Assembly: GCF_016798225.1 (NCBI RefSeq)
Contig: NZ_JAEUYX010000005.1
Location: forward strand, 1-64,000
Length of the DNA stretch: 64,000 nucleotides
Reading direction: 5' to 3'
DNA from: Anaerococcus sp. mt242
Lineage (GTDB): Bacteria > Bacillota > Clostridia > Tissierellales > Peptoniphilaceae
This document shows positions 21,668 to 29,683 of the stretch, in pieces. Position numbers and translations under genes: made by a program. Position 1 is the stretch's first letter, and each line of letters starts with the position of its first letter. The notes beneath the pieces are model-generated. The model was not told the DNA's origin and did no database searches. It saw nothing but the letters and a program-made list of their open reading frames with translations.

Positions 21668-23716
21668 TTATTTTCTATTTAGATACATACCCTTAGAGTT
21701 AGCTCCTACTAGTCTGAAGTATTTTACTGGTAGGCCTCTGCTATCTCCCATGTATCCTTTTCTAGGTGTTACAGCAACACCGTTTTTGCCGTAAGTCATG
21801 TGGATGATTGTATCATTTTTGGGATTTAGGATAAATCCTGTATGTCCTGCGGCTCCTATAGATCCACCTGGTGTACCTGCTACAAAAATATCTCCGTATT
21901 GAAGTTCATTTTCTTTTACTTCATACATTACTTTTCCTTTTGCACCCATTTGGAAAAGAGTTTCTGTATTTCCAACCCATGTTCCCTTATTTAAGAAACC
22001 ACCATGGATTAGTGATCTATAAACTGCTGATGAGCAGTCAGCTTGGCTGATGGAGTTTCTTCCAGCACCCATGTTATATGTCATTTTTTTATCTCTTGCG
22101 TTAAACATCCATTCCATTACCTTATCAATACTTTTCTCTCCTGGAATGTTGTTATCTTCTTTTGTTGCCACACCGTTTGCATCAACTGTGTAAACTACAC
22201 CTTTTTGAGTAATAGTTTGGTTTGGTGTAAGTCCATTTTTTGTGAAATAATAATAATTTCCATCAATTTTCCAAACACCTTCTTTTACATAACCAGCCCC
22301 ATTTGTGTGGTACTTTTTGCCATTTAGATTTACCCATGAGTTTTTAACAACTGTTGCTAGACCTTTGGCATTTGATTTGTAATATTTTCCAGCATAAATA
22401 GATGCTTTATTTAGGTTAAGTTTTCCGCTACCATCAAATACGTAAAGATTATTGTTGATAGTTTGAACACCTTTTACGATTTTTCCATTGTTATCTGATC
22501 TATATGTATTTCCAGCGATAGTAAACCATTTGTTTTTCTTATTTGTAGCTACACCATTTCTGTCAACTTCATAGTATCTTTCAGATGTAACTAGTTTTTT
22601 ATTTGTTGTAAGTGTTCCCTTATTATCAAAATAGTATGATTTGTCGCCAATTTTAGCAATACCTTTTAAAAGTTTGCCGTTATTGTCATTGTAGTATTTG
22701 TTTTTGTTGATTGTAACCCAGCTATTTTTAGGCGCAGTCAAAGAACCATCATTAGCAAGTTCGTAATAAGATTGACCTGTTACAATTTTTTTGTTTCTTT
22801 GAAGTTGTCCTTCTTTGTTAAAGTAGTATTTTTTATCTTTGATTTGGGCAATACCTTTTGTTAGCTTACCCTCTTCATTCATGTAATAGATATTATTGCC
22901 AATACGTCCCCAAAGAGTTTTTGGGTTTGTAGCTTTACCTTCTTTGTCGATTTCGTAAAATTTATCTTTTACTATTACATTTGTGCCTTTTACTAGCTTA
23001 TTATCTTCGTAATATTTTGTAGAATCTCCATCATGAACAAAATATCCTGTTCCCTTTGGAGCATAGTAGTTTTTTTGGTCAAGATTTGATTCTTCTTCGT
23101 CTGGGTTTGCTTGTTCTTGTTCTTGTTCTTTTTCTTGATTTTGAGTATCTTCTGCTTGTGCTTGACTTTGTTCTTTTTGAGCGTTTTGATCGTTTTGTTT
23201 TTCTTCTTTTACTTCAGTATTAGATGTGTTAGTTATATCTTGAGATTTTTCTTCGTTGTACTCAGTATTTAGTGCTTCATCTAAGTTTGAATCATCATAG
23301 TAGATAACTTCTTTTACATCTGCACTAGATGGGGTTTGTACTGGAGCTTCTTGTTCTACATTCTCTTCTTCATTTTTTTCAACGCTAAAATCAGCTTCTG
23401 TAATTTTAGAATCTGTATCTTGTAAGTCTGTAGTATTTTCTTGTGGTGTAAGGCTTTGGGATTGATCGATAGATTCATCAGTAGTTAAAGCTTGATTGTC
23501 GTAGTTGATAGTTTCGTTTGAATTAATTTCAGGATTTTCGTTTGTTGCTTCTAAATTTACGTCTGTTTCGGTTTCGTAATTATCTAAATTAGTCGACTTG
23601 CTCGGTTCAACATTTAGGTCATACCCCTCATCAGCATATGATTTATCGGCTGTACTTACAGCAGTGGATACAAATAATGTTGAGGCAAGTAACAATGTTT
23701 TGTTTAATTTTTTCAT
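21668..23716 (-). CDS. Secreted peptidoglycan hydrolase with cell-wall-binding repeats and an NlpC/P60-like (Amidase_5) domain
   Basis: A 682-residue exported protein. Parts in order: signal peptide (1 to about 28, cleaved near SYA), a long acidic Gln/Glu/Asn-rich low-complexity region (about 29-220), then roughly a dozen aromatic/glycine repeats of the choline- or glucan-binding type (KYYFNKEGQLQRNKK, SYYELANDGSLTAPKNSW, KYYNDNNGKLLKGI). A catalytic domain follows in the last 155 residues with SQADCSSAVYRSLIHGG (catalytic Cys), GAAGHTGFIL (catalytic His) and HMTYG. The last matches phage-type Amidase_5, an NlpC/P60 relative that cuts peptide stems. It probably binds its own wall and acts in turnover or lysis. 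It is monocistronic. Confidence 0.85.
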   Translation of the reverse strand: MKKLNKTLLLASTLFVSTAVSTADKSYADEGYDLNVEPSKSTNLDNYETETDVNLEATNENPEINSNETINYDNQALTTDESIDQSQSLTPQENTTDLQDTDSKITEADFSVEKNEEENVEQEAPVQTPSSADVKEVIYYDDSNLDEALNTEYNEEKSQDITNTSNTEVKEEKQNDQNAQKEQSQAQAEDTQNQEKEQEQEQANPDEEESNLDQKNYYAPKGTGYFVHDGDSTKYYEDNKLVKGTNVIVKDKFYEIDKEGKATNPKTLWGRIGNNIYYMNEEGKLTKGIAQIKDKKYYFNKEGQLQRNKKIVTGQSYYELANDGSLTAPKNSWVTINKNKYYNDNNGKLLKGIAKIGDKSYYFDNKGTLTTNKKLVTSERYYEVDRNGVATNKKNKWFTIAGNTYRSDNNGKIVKGVQTINNNLYVFDGSGKLNLNKASIYAGKYYKSNAKGLATVVKNSWVNLNGKKYHTNGAGYVKEGVWKIDGNYYYFTKNGLTPNQTITQKGVVYTVDANGVATKEDNNIPGEKSIDKVMEWMFNARDKKMTYNMGAGRNSISQADCSSAVYRSLIHGGFLNKGTWVGNTETLFQMGAKGKVMYEVKENELQYGDIFVAGTPGGSIGAAGHTGFILNPKNDTIIHMTYGKNGVAVTPRKGYMGDSRGLPVKYFRLVGANSKGMYLNRK

Positions 23717-23889
23717 TATTCTTCCTCACTCTATATTACAATATTATTACAATTTCTATTGCTATTTTTAATCACTGACCTTATTATAAACTATTTTTTC
23801 AGCAATTGCAACAAAAAGGTTACAAATTTTGTAATATTTTTAAGATTTTTCAGGATAAAAAGTTAAAAATTAGTTACAATTGTCCCTAC

Positions 23890-23925
23890 ATCTACTAAAA
23901 TATAGCTATATCTGGTAAAATATAG
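23890..23925 (+). repeat. 20-bp tandem repeat in the promoter region of the lipoprotein gene
   Basis: ATCTACTAAAATATAG (23890-23905) and ATCTGGTAAAATATAG (23910-23925) are spaced by exactly 20 bases, nearly two helical turns. Each contains a TAAAAT that could serve as -10. It is a possible regulator-binding or duplicated promoter element. Confidence 0.4.
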
Positions 23926-23943
23926 ATTGATTAGGAGGCCCTT

Positions 23944-24918
23944 ATGAAAAATAAAAAACTTATAATTGCACTTGGACTTGTCCTTACACTTACAGCTTGT
24001 AATCAAAATGCAAGCAAAGAAAACGCAGTTTCAGAAGAAACTATCTCCCAAGCCCTAGATGGACCTGTGGAAAATCAAGACATAGCTGGCGAAGATAAAG
24101 CAGAAAATGAAAACAAAGAAGAAAAACAAACAACAGAAGAAAACTCAAATGACGCCACAGATTTAAACAAATGGCGCGATATGATTATAAATGTCGGAGA
24201 ATTCTCACCAACTCTTGTAAAAAATCTAACCGATGAACAATTACAAGAACTAATCGATCAGGCAAATGAACTAAGCGAAGAAACAGGATATTGGGACGCC
24301 AAAGACTTCCTTTTCCAAGAACTTGCAAAAATGTATCCAGAATTATCAAACAAATTCCCATTAGACTCCATAGAAAATAGATACAATCAACAATCCGCAG
24401 AAGAAGGCGATTATAAAGGAATGTTTGATCACGAAAGACAATTAATGATTGATATGGGATACCCATCATATGATGTATGGGCAGTAGATGACAAAACAGT
24501 TCAAGACGCATTTCATAAGGCCTATGAAGATGACATAGACCTATATTACGATGATTATATAGAAAATGCAGCAAAAATATTATTTGGCGAAGATGAAGAA
24601 GAAAGCCAAGAGCAAACACAGGACAGCAAAGATAATCAAGAAACAGAAAAAACAACAAACAAAAATAAAATCAGAAAATACGGATCAAACCAAACAGACT
24701 ACGATGCAATCAAAACATCATTAGTCCAATACTATGAATTTAGCCCATCAAGTGTCAATCAAATGACAAATAAAGATATAGACATAGCCTACACAAGAGC
24801 AATGGCAAGACTAGAAGAAACAGGCACAGGCGATATAGGACTAATATTTGAAGAACTAGGAAAAATGTATCCAGGTTCAAGCAAAATGTACCCAGGAGAA
24901 CAAACAGAAGAAAATTAG
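23944..24918 (+). CDS. Lipoprotein with two related helical domains
   Basis: A 324-residue lipoprotein with signal peptide and lipobox LTLTAC (Cys about residue 19), start behind TTAGGAGG. An acidic linker follows, then two related helical modules. The first (about 75-125) contains EFSPTLVKNLTDEQL... and FQELAKMYPELSNKFP; the second (about 240-315) contains EFSPSSVNQMTNKDI... and FEELGKMYPGSSKMYP. The repeated motif is EFSP, a helix, a variable spacer, then ELaKMYP. I do not recognise the domain. The codon usage, preferring AAA/ACA/CCA, differs slightly from the leftward genes nearby. Probably anchored on the outer face of the membrane. Function unknown. Confidence 0.6.
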   Translation: MKNKKLIIALGLVLTLTACNQNASKENAVSEETISQALDGPVENQDIAGEDKAENENKEEKQTTEENSNDATDLNKWRDMIINVGEFSPTLVKNLTDEQLQELIDQANELSEETGYWDAKDFLFQELAKMYPELSNKFPLDSIENRYNQQSAEEGDYKGMFDHERQLMIDMGYPSYDVWAVDDKTVQDAFHKAYEDDIDLYYDDYIENAAKILFGEDEEESQEQTQDSKDNQETEKTTNKNKIRKYGSNQTDYDAIKTSLVQYYEFSPSSVNQMTNKDIDIAYTRAMARLEETGTGDIGLIFEELGKMYPGSSKMYPGEQTEEN

Positions 24919-24929
24919 GGAAAAAACCC

Positions 24930-24966
24930 CAATCCTCTCTATATATAAATAGAGGGGATATTTTTA
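24930..24966 (+). terminator. Terminator of the lipoprotein gene
   Basis: TCCTCTCTAT pairs with ATAGAGGGGA around a short A/T loop, followed by TATTTTTAT. Confidence 0.7.
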
Positions 24967-25132
24967 TGGGTTAAATTAAAAAATAGTTGTAATAAAATAC
25001 TCTTTATATGACGATAAAAAAAGATATCTCCATACCAAATCCAATAAATAATACAAATATAAAGGTATAGTAAAAACCAAGGCTAAATAAAGATTAAAAA
25101 TTAAAATAAAAAGGATTTTTGAAATTCCAAAC

Positions 25133-25206
25133 TTTCCCTCTTAGAACGGATAATGTGAAGCAATTCCTACTAAAACACCCCACACAGGGACCGTTTAGGG
25201 GAAAAC
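25133..25206 (+). repeat. Structured repeat module, copy 1
   Basis: About 74 bases related to 25517-25592. Outer TTTCCC pairs with GGGGAAA, then AACGG pairs with CCGTT, enclosing GATTCC-like ATTCCTAC and an ACCCC/GGG hairpin. Copy 2 keeps these pairings, some with changed bases. Confidence 0.5.
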
Positions 25207-25346
25207 AAGCTCGTTCGGTTAGTGGAGTGACTTCCAAAATCAAAATAGTAATTAAGCTACTGCACAAATTTAATTACTAAAATCTTTTAAACTAATGATT
25301 AAAGATTTGTTTCGGTAATCAAATGAATTATTAATTTAATTTATCA

Positions 25347-25443
25347 CTCCGAATTCCAGGGAGCAGGGCCGTAGGGGCTGCAGAGGCCCCTTTGGCCCTT
25401 CCCCGGACCCCCGACCCATTTCACCCCCTCTGCTCCTGCGGAG
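25347..25443 (+). other. Highly folded G+C-rich segment
   Basis: CTCCG (25347-25351) pairs with CGGAG (25439-25443). GGGAGCAG (25359-25366) pairs with CTGCTCCT (25430-25437). Inside, GGGCC pairs with GGCCC and AGGGG with CCCCT (25364-25399). The nested stems suggest a structured RNA or transposon end rather than coding DNA. Confidence 0.45.
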
Positions 25444-25516
25444 AGCAATGATCAGTAGAAGTTCGCTCCGCGAATTCTTTTTTATTATTTTGTAGGCTTT
25501 TGAAAAAAGCCTATAT

Positions 25517-25592
25517 TTTCCTCTACAAACGGATATCGCAAAGCGATTCCTACCAAAAAACGCACCCCGCGCAGGGGTCGTTTAGGGGTGAA
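25517..25592 (+). repeat. Structured repeat module, copy 2
   Basis: Related to copy 1 at 25133-25206: CCTCT, AACGGATA, GCGATTCCTACCAAAA, ACCCC, CAGGGG, CGTTTAGGGG occur in the same order. The hairpins ATCGC/GCGAT and ACCCC/GGGGT are perfect in this copy. Confidence 0.5.
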
Positions 25593-25608
25593 GTTTGCGG
25601 GGTGGCTT

Positions 25609-25656
25609 GGAGGGTGCTTTGGAGGGGGTATCGGAACCCCCTTAAAGCGGCCCTCC
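25609..25656 (+). repeat. Very strong three-step hairpin
   Basis: GGAGGG, GCTTT and AGGGGGT pair in register with ACCCCCT, AAAGC and CCCTCC, giving 18 base pairs with small symmetric bulges around a 6-base loop. No T-tract follows, so it is not an ordinary terminator. Confidence 0.65.
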
Positions 25657-25775
25657 AATAAACGAAGTAATAAAGTAAATTATTAAATAACATTTAATTA
25701 CCAAACAGAAATTGATTACCAAAATAAAAATTTAATCGATAAATATTTAGCAAAATATTTAAACCAAGGAGACCT

Positions 25776-26438
25776 ATGACAGTGATTGTATTAGCAGGCA
25801 TGATAGGAGCTGGCAAGTCCACAGTATCAGCAAAACTTGCCCAAGAATTAGGCACAGACCTTATGATAGAGCCAGTAGATGAAAATCCCATCCTACCCCT
25901 CTATTACAACAATAAAGAAAAATACGCATTTTTGCTTCAAATATATTTTTTAAACGAAAGATTCAAATTAATAAAACAAGCCCTAAAAAATAATAAAAAC
26001 GTCCTAGACCGCAGCATCTACGAAGATGAATTATTTACCAGGATAAATCTAATGGAAGATAACATCACCCAAGTAGAATATGATGTTTACAAAGATCTTT
26101 TAGACAATATGCTAGAAGAAATCGAAGACATGCCCAAAAAAGCCCCAGACTTGCTGGTTTATCTAGATATAACATTTGAAAAGTTTTTATCAAATCTGGC
26201 CAAACGCGGCCGTAGTTTTGAGCAAATAGATGAAAATACAGAAAAAGGCAAAAAAGACCTAGCCTACTTTAAGACCCTCCACACAGAATATGCCAAATGG
26301 TACGAAGAGTACAACTATTCCCCAAAAATCAAAATCGATATGAACAAATACGATGTAAACAAAAAAGAAGATTGGGATGAGGTTTTCAAATTAATAATGG
26401 ATGCCTTTGATGAGAGTGTTACAAAAGAACTAGTATAG
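25776..26438 (+). CDS. Deoxynucleoside kinase (deoxyadenosine/deoxycytidine kinase family)
   Basis: A 220-residue cytoplasmic kinase starting at an ATG behind AAGGAGAC. It has the P-loop GMIGAGKST (residues 8-16), the dNK substrate motif in LMIEPVDENPILPLYY (the EP and N residues that contact the base and sugar), the DRSIYED motif with the Asp-Arg-Ser active site, and the LID region KRGRSFEQ. The length of about 220 is typical. It phosphorylates deoxynucleosides for salvage into dNTPs. The exact base preference cannot be read from the motifs. It is monocistronic, after the structured non-coding element, and followed by a bidirectional terminator. Confidence 0.88.
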   Translation: MTVIVLAGMIGAGKSTVSAKLAQELGTDLMIEPVDENPILPLYYNNKEKYAFLLQIYFLNERFKLIKQALKNNKNVLDRSIYEDELFTRINLMEDNITQVEYDVYKDLLDNMLEEIEDMPKKAPDLLVYLDITFEKFLSNLAKRGRSFEQIDENTEKGKKDLAYFKTLHTEYAKWYEEYNYSPKIKIDMNKYDVNKKEDWDEVFKLIMDAFDESVTKELV

Positions 26439-26515
26439 TAAATAAAGTTCAAAACTTATTTATTTGATTTTTACTAACTACTCACATTTCTTCTTTCAAG
26501 TCACTTAAAAAAAAT

Positions 26516-26550
26516 AAAACCCAAAAGTTGTAGCTTTTGGGTTTTATTTT
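26516..26550. terminator. Bidirectional terminator
   Basis: AACCCAAAAG pairs with CTTTTGGGTT around TTGTAG, with A-tract before and T-tract after. It ends the kinase gene from the left and the lipoprotein gene from the right. Confidence 0.75.
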
Positions 26551-28015
26551 ACAGTCCTTGGCCTGCCTTATAGGCTTGGTCGACAGATTTTTTAAGTTCT
26601 GCCTCATCATAGAGCCTTCTTTCATAAAATGTCTGGCTAAAGGTAACTAGCTTCTCTTTGCCTGCGAATTTTATATTATCATAGATTGGAAATGATATAC
26701 CATCTATGCTATCCATAAATGGAATTTGCTTATCTAGTAATGTTTGCTCTAAGTCCTTATAATTTTTCTCGTTGATTTCTATGTCTTTATTTTTTACAGC
26801 AAATGGAATGTCTGGCAAAAATCCTATAGAATTTACCATATATCCCATATCTGGATTTGTTATCCAATCAGCAGGTGGATTTGAATTTTGATCTTGACGC
26901 TTAAACTCTACTAAATAATTTTTGTCACCAGCCTTTAAGACATTGTAGGCTAGGTATCTAACATTATTTATATCTATAGAGTCAGCAAAATCTGTAAAAT
27001 TTTCTTCACTTATAGGTTCAAATTCTCCACCCAATTTTTCCTTAAGTTCGCCCAGAGTCATTGGGAAGGTCAATTCTTTACCGTCGATTTCAAAACTTCC
27101 TTTTTCTCTTTTTTGGTCTTTATCAATATAAATTTGGGTTAAAATCTGTTGGCTAAAGGGATTAGAATCAGGAATCTTGCCAATGCTAAAGTGGCTCAGC
27201 TTGCCATCATCTCCAAAGTTTAGCTCAAAGGAAGTCTTACCTGCTGCAAATTCTAAATGGCTGCCAAATTCACTAGGTGCAGTGATTTCTGCTCCATCAA
27301 TTAGTTTTTTGCGTGCTGATTCAATTGTATCATCCATATCAATATCATATGGCAATTTTATATCAACATTATCAATCGGGTCGATTATAGTAGATATGCC
27401 ATCACCGCTAGTACCAATACTTAAGACTTTACCAGCTGGAGTTTTATAATCGGATACATCCCCTACTATTCCAGTACTTGCTATTTTTTCTAGTTTAAAG
27501 GTATTTTCTAGCTCTTCCGCACTACTAGGAGCTGGTCCAGAATTATCTTCTATTGTAATATCATCCTTGATTTCACTTATTTTTGCCTCGTATTGGCTGG
27601 CAATTTTCTCATTTTTAGCAAGCCTATCCAAATCTCCCGTCTGCATGCTAGGAAGGCCCATAGCTTTTGGGTCAAATGTACTTTGATTTTGGAAATTTTC
27701 CATCATTTTTTCTGGATTTTCGAAATCTTCAAGGCTCATGCCAGTATTTTCTAATTCTTTTTCAAAAGCAGCACGTTCTTCCTCAGTCATATTTGCCATC
27801 ATATCTTCTAGGGCTTTTTTATTTTCAGCTAGGGCCTTTTCTGCATCCTGCTGATATTTTTTTAATTCGTCTTCATCCATCTGATTAGGGTCAAAATTAT
27901 TTTCAATCTGACTAGTATTTGCAGTCTGCTTGTCATTGTCAGTATTTTTTGCTGGTTGAGTAGAACATGCCACCATAAAAATCATCGAAGCAAGCAATAA
28001 AACTTTCCCTTTCAT
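26549..28015 (-). CDS. Large lipoprotein of unknown function
   Basis: A 488-residue lipoprotein with signal peptide MKGKVLLLASMIFMVACS (lipid-anchored Cys at about 17) and start behind GGGAGGACATT. Residues about 35-110 are an acidic helical region (QMDEDELKKYQQDAEKALAE, ...MMANMTEEERAAFEKEL). The rest is mostly beta-structured with conserved-looking pieces (GDVSDYKTPAGKVLSIGTSG, EIDGKELTFPMTLGELKEKL). I do not recognise a family, though such lipoproteins are frequent in anaerobic cocci. It stands alone between a terminator and the MBL-fold gene. Confidence 0.6.
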   Translation of the reverse strand: MKGKVLLLASMIFMVACSTQPAKNTDNDKQTANTSQIENNFDPNQMDEDELKKYQQDAEKALAENKKALEDMMANMTEEERAAFEKELENTGMSLEDFENPEKMMENFQNQSTFDPKAMGLPSMQTGDLDRLAKNEKIASQYEAKISEIKDDITIEDNSGPAPSSAEELENTFKLEKIASTGIVGDVSDYKTPAGKVLSIGTSGDGISTIIDPIDNVDIKLPYDIDMDDTIESARKKLIDGAEITAPSEFGSHLEFAAGKTSFELNFGDDGKLSHFSIGKIPDSNPFSQQILTQIYIDKDQKREKGSFEIDGKELTFPMTLGELKEKLGGEFEPISEENFTDFADSIDINNVRYLAYNVLKAGDKNYLVEFKRQDQNSNPPADWITNPDMGYMVNSIGFLPDIPFAVKNKDIEINEKNYKDLEQTLLDKQIPFMDSIDGISFPIYDNIKFAGKEKLVTFSQTFYERRLYDEAELKKSVDQAYKAGQGL

Positions 28016-28185
28016 AATGTCCTCCCAAATATATTTGTTAGCATATTACCCCAAAATATTTGGGAAAAACAGGAAAATCACATATTATTGCTTTATGATA
28101 AATCATTGAAGAATTTCATAAGCGATTCTAAACTTTTCACTTAATTATCCTATGACTGCCAAGTGATATACTTTTATTAATCTAA

Positions 28186-28878
28186 TCAAACAGAGATTGA
28201 TTTAAGATAATTAAGTAAATCATTTTTTGATAAGGGATCTGTATGACCTAAAATGCAAGTTTTACAATCTATCTTTTCAATAGTATCTATCAATGAATTT
28301 AATTTATTTATATCCATATAGTTGTTATTAAAGAAATCTTCACTTGTAGAATCTCCTAAAAACAAGATTTTTTCTTCAGGGATATAAATTAAAACTGTAT
28401 CTTCAGAATGAGGTGCTTGTGTGTGGAAGATTTCTGCTCTAAGACCGCCAAGATTAATTACAAGTTCATCTTCAAATTCAATATCCGATGAAGTAACAAT
28501 AATATCCTTATTATTTGCATATTCTCTATCAAGATAAATATTTTCTTTTTTTATATTATCTAAATAAGAAGAATCTCTAAGTCTATTCTTTTCTTCTTTT
28601 AAAAATTCATTGGTTTTCTTATGGGCAATTGATAATCCATTAATATTGTGCATGCCAAAAGTATGATCCCAGTGCCAATGAGTAATCACTGTCAAGTCAG
28701 GTTTTTTTAAAGATTCTGATTCTAAAGCTTTATAAAAGTCATCCACATGGTCAGCAGAATTTCCTGCATCTATGGCAAGGGAAAATTCGTCTCCTTTTAT
28801 ATAAGTTAGAAGCGGTCTATCTGTATTAGGTTCATGTGGTAGATAAAATATTCTATTGTTAAATTTTATTAGTCCCAT
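28186..28878 (-). CDS. MBL-fold metallo-hydrolase
   Basis: A 230-residue soluble protein with the metallo-beta-lactamase fold signatures: FSLAIDAGNS early, the metal motif THWHWDHTFG (the H-x-H-x-D-H core, here HWHWDH), a later His in HTQAPHSEDT, the bridging Asp in LFLGDSTSED and the last His in LGHTDP. No signal peptide, so cytoplasmic. The length matches small hydrolases of the glyoxalase II or RNase Z-like group that lack extra domains. The substrate cannot be assigned. It is transcribed alone, and the start is weakly supported by a GGAA-type site. Confidence 0.8.
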   Translation of the reverse strand: MGLIKFNNRIFYLPHEPNTDRPLLTYIKGDEFSLAIDAGNSADHVDDFYKALESESLKKPDLTVITHWHWDHTFGMHNINGLSIAHKKTNEFLKEEKNRLRDSSYLDNIKKENIYLDREYANNKDIIVTSSDIEFEDELVINLGGLRAEIFHTQAPHSEDTVLIYIPEEKILFLGDSTSEDFFNNNYMDINKLNSLIDTIEKIDCKTCILGHTDPLSKNDLLNYLKSISV

Positions 28879-28962
28879 TTTCTATTCCAACTTTCTGCTA
28901 GTAAATCTTTAAATAACACTTATATTTATTATAGCATAGGTGAAAAGTCTCTCAATGCTAGT

Positions 28963-28996
28963 TTTAGGACTATAAGTAGGTATAATATATCCTAAA
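28963..28996 (+). promoter_or_regulatory. Promoter and operator-like inverted repeat of the phd-doc locus
   Basis: A TATAAT (28981-28986) lies between TTTAGGA (28963-28969) and TCCTAAA (28990-28996), a perfect 7-bp inverted repeat. Phd/YefM antitoxins repress their own promoters through palindromes, so this is a likely operator. Confidence 0.5.
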
Positions 28997-29007
28997 TAAG
29001 GAGGCTC

Positions 29008-29268
29008 ATGATGAAGATAGATACAAAAACTATGGTTTCTATTACAGAAGCAAACCAAAATTTTTCTAAAGTTGCTAGATTAGTAGATGAGATGGGATCT
29101 GCTGTTATTATGAAAAATAATGCTCCAAAGTATGTCTTAATAGAATATGAGGAAAATGATGATTTAGCTACCGATGATTTGAGTGAAGCTGATGATGAAT
29201 TATTAAAAGAAATTTCTGATATGTTACTTAAGAAAAATGCAAAAGCTTATAAGAAGTTAGCTGAATGA
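29008..29268 (+). CDS. phd: Phd/YefM-family antitoxin
   Basis: An 86-residue protein behind AAGGAGG. The N-terminal half matches the Phd/YefM DNA-binding fold: VSITEANQNFSKVARLVDEM, then AVIMKNNAPKYVLIEYEE. The acidic C-terminal half (DDLATDDLSEADDELLKEI and on) is the usual flexible toxin-binding tail. It should neutralise the Doc toxin encoded next and repress the operon. Its stop overlaps the doc ATG (ATGA at 29265-29268), so the two are coupled. An alternative start is the second ATG at 29011. Confidence 0.82.
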   Translation: MMKIDTKTMVSITEANQNFSKVARLVDEMGSAVIMKNNAPKYVLIEYEENDDLATDDLSEADDELLKEISDMLLKKNAKAYKKLAE

Positions 29269-29657
29269 TTAGACTAAATAAAAGACAAATATTATGTTTG
29301 CATTCCCAACAAATTAATTTATTTGGATGAAGTGATGGAGTCAGGGATGAAAATTTATTGGATTTATCTATAAATTCTGCCTATCAAACTTTTGATGGTA
29401 AATACTTGTATGACAATTCAATAAAGCAATCTGTTCATTTAGGATTTTCTTTAATTATGAACCACCCATTTTTAGATGGTAATAAAAGAATAGGGGCTCA
29501 TGCTATGCTTACAAGTCTTTTTTTAAACGGATTTGAAATAGATTATAGGCAAGATGAGCTAATAGATGTAATAATGGGCATTGCAAGTTCTAATTTGACT
29601 GAAAATGACTTATTAGAATGGGTAGAAGATCATATAAAAAAATCAGACCTCAATTGA
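29265..29657 (+). pseudogene. doc: Doc (Fic-family) toxin interrupted by a TGA at codon 22
   Basis: From the ATG at 29265, overlapping the antitoxin stop, the frame reads as a Doc protein of about 130 codons. It starts MIRLNKRQILCLHSQQ, then has a TGA at 29328-29330, then continues SDGVRDENLLD, AYQTFDGKYLYDN and the Fic catalytic motif HPFLDGNKRIGAHA. In Doc proteins the position of the stop is usually Gly (GGSDG-like), so a single GGA to TGA change explains it. Only a 99-codon frame from 29358 remains; it keeps the Fic motif but lacks the N-terminal helix. Doc phosphorylates EF-Tu. Here it is probably inactive, unless TGA is read through. Confidence 0.72.
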
Positions 29658-29668
29658 GATCTGATTTT
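29634..29668. terminator. Bidirectional terminator
   Basis: AAATCAGA pairs with TCTGATTT, with A-tract before and T-tract after. It overlaps the last codons of the doc frame and serves the leftward aldehyde dehydrogenase gene too. Confidence 0.7.
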
Positions 29669-29683
29669 TGTTTGTTTATTTTC

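Larger units (their letters stand above)
24967..25775. other. Long gene-free region with a G+C-rich structured element
   Basis: About 810 bases without a credible gene. The outer parts are ordinary A+T-rich DNA. From about 25133 to 25656 the base composition shifts strongly to G+C and many perfect stems appear (listed separately). Ribosome sites and long open frames are lacking on both strands. TAGGCTTTT/AAAAGCCTA (about 25492-25513) forms another short hairpin. Confidence 0.6.

Noticed and set aside
22160..23050. Tandem DNA repeats
   Set aside because: They correspond to the protein-level wall-binding repeats of the amidase and are too diverged at DNA level to be annotated as a separate repeat array.
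25133..25206. tRNA-like fold (about 74 bases with closing stem)
   Set aside because: The size fits but there is no recognisable T-arm GTTCRA sequence, D-arm or 3' CCA/anticodon layout, and the second copy has insertions in the wrong places.
25133..25656. Group II intron or retron remnant
   Set aside because: There is no reverse transcriptase and no domain V-like hairpin. The structured element is left unassigned.
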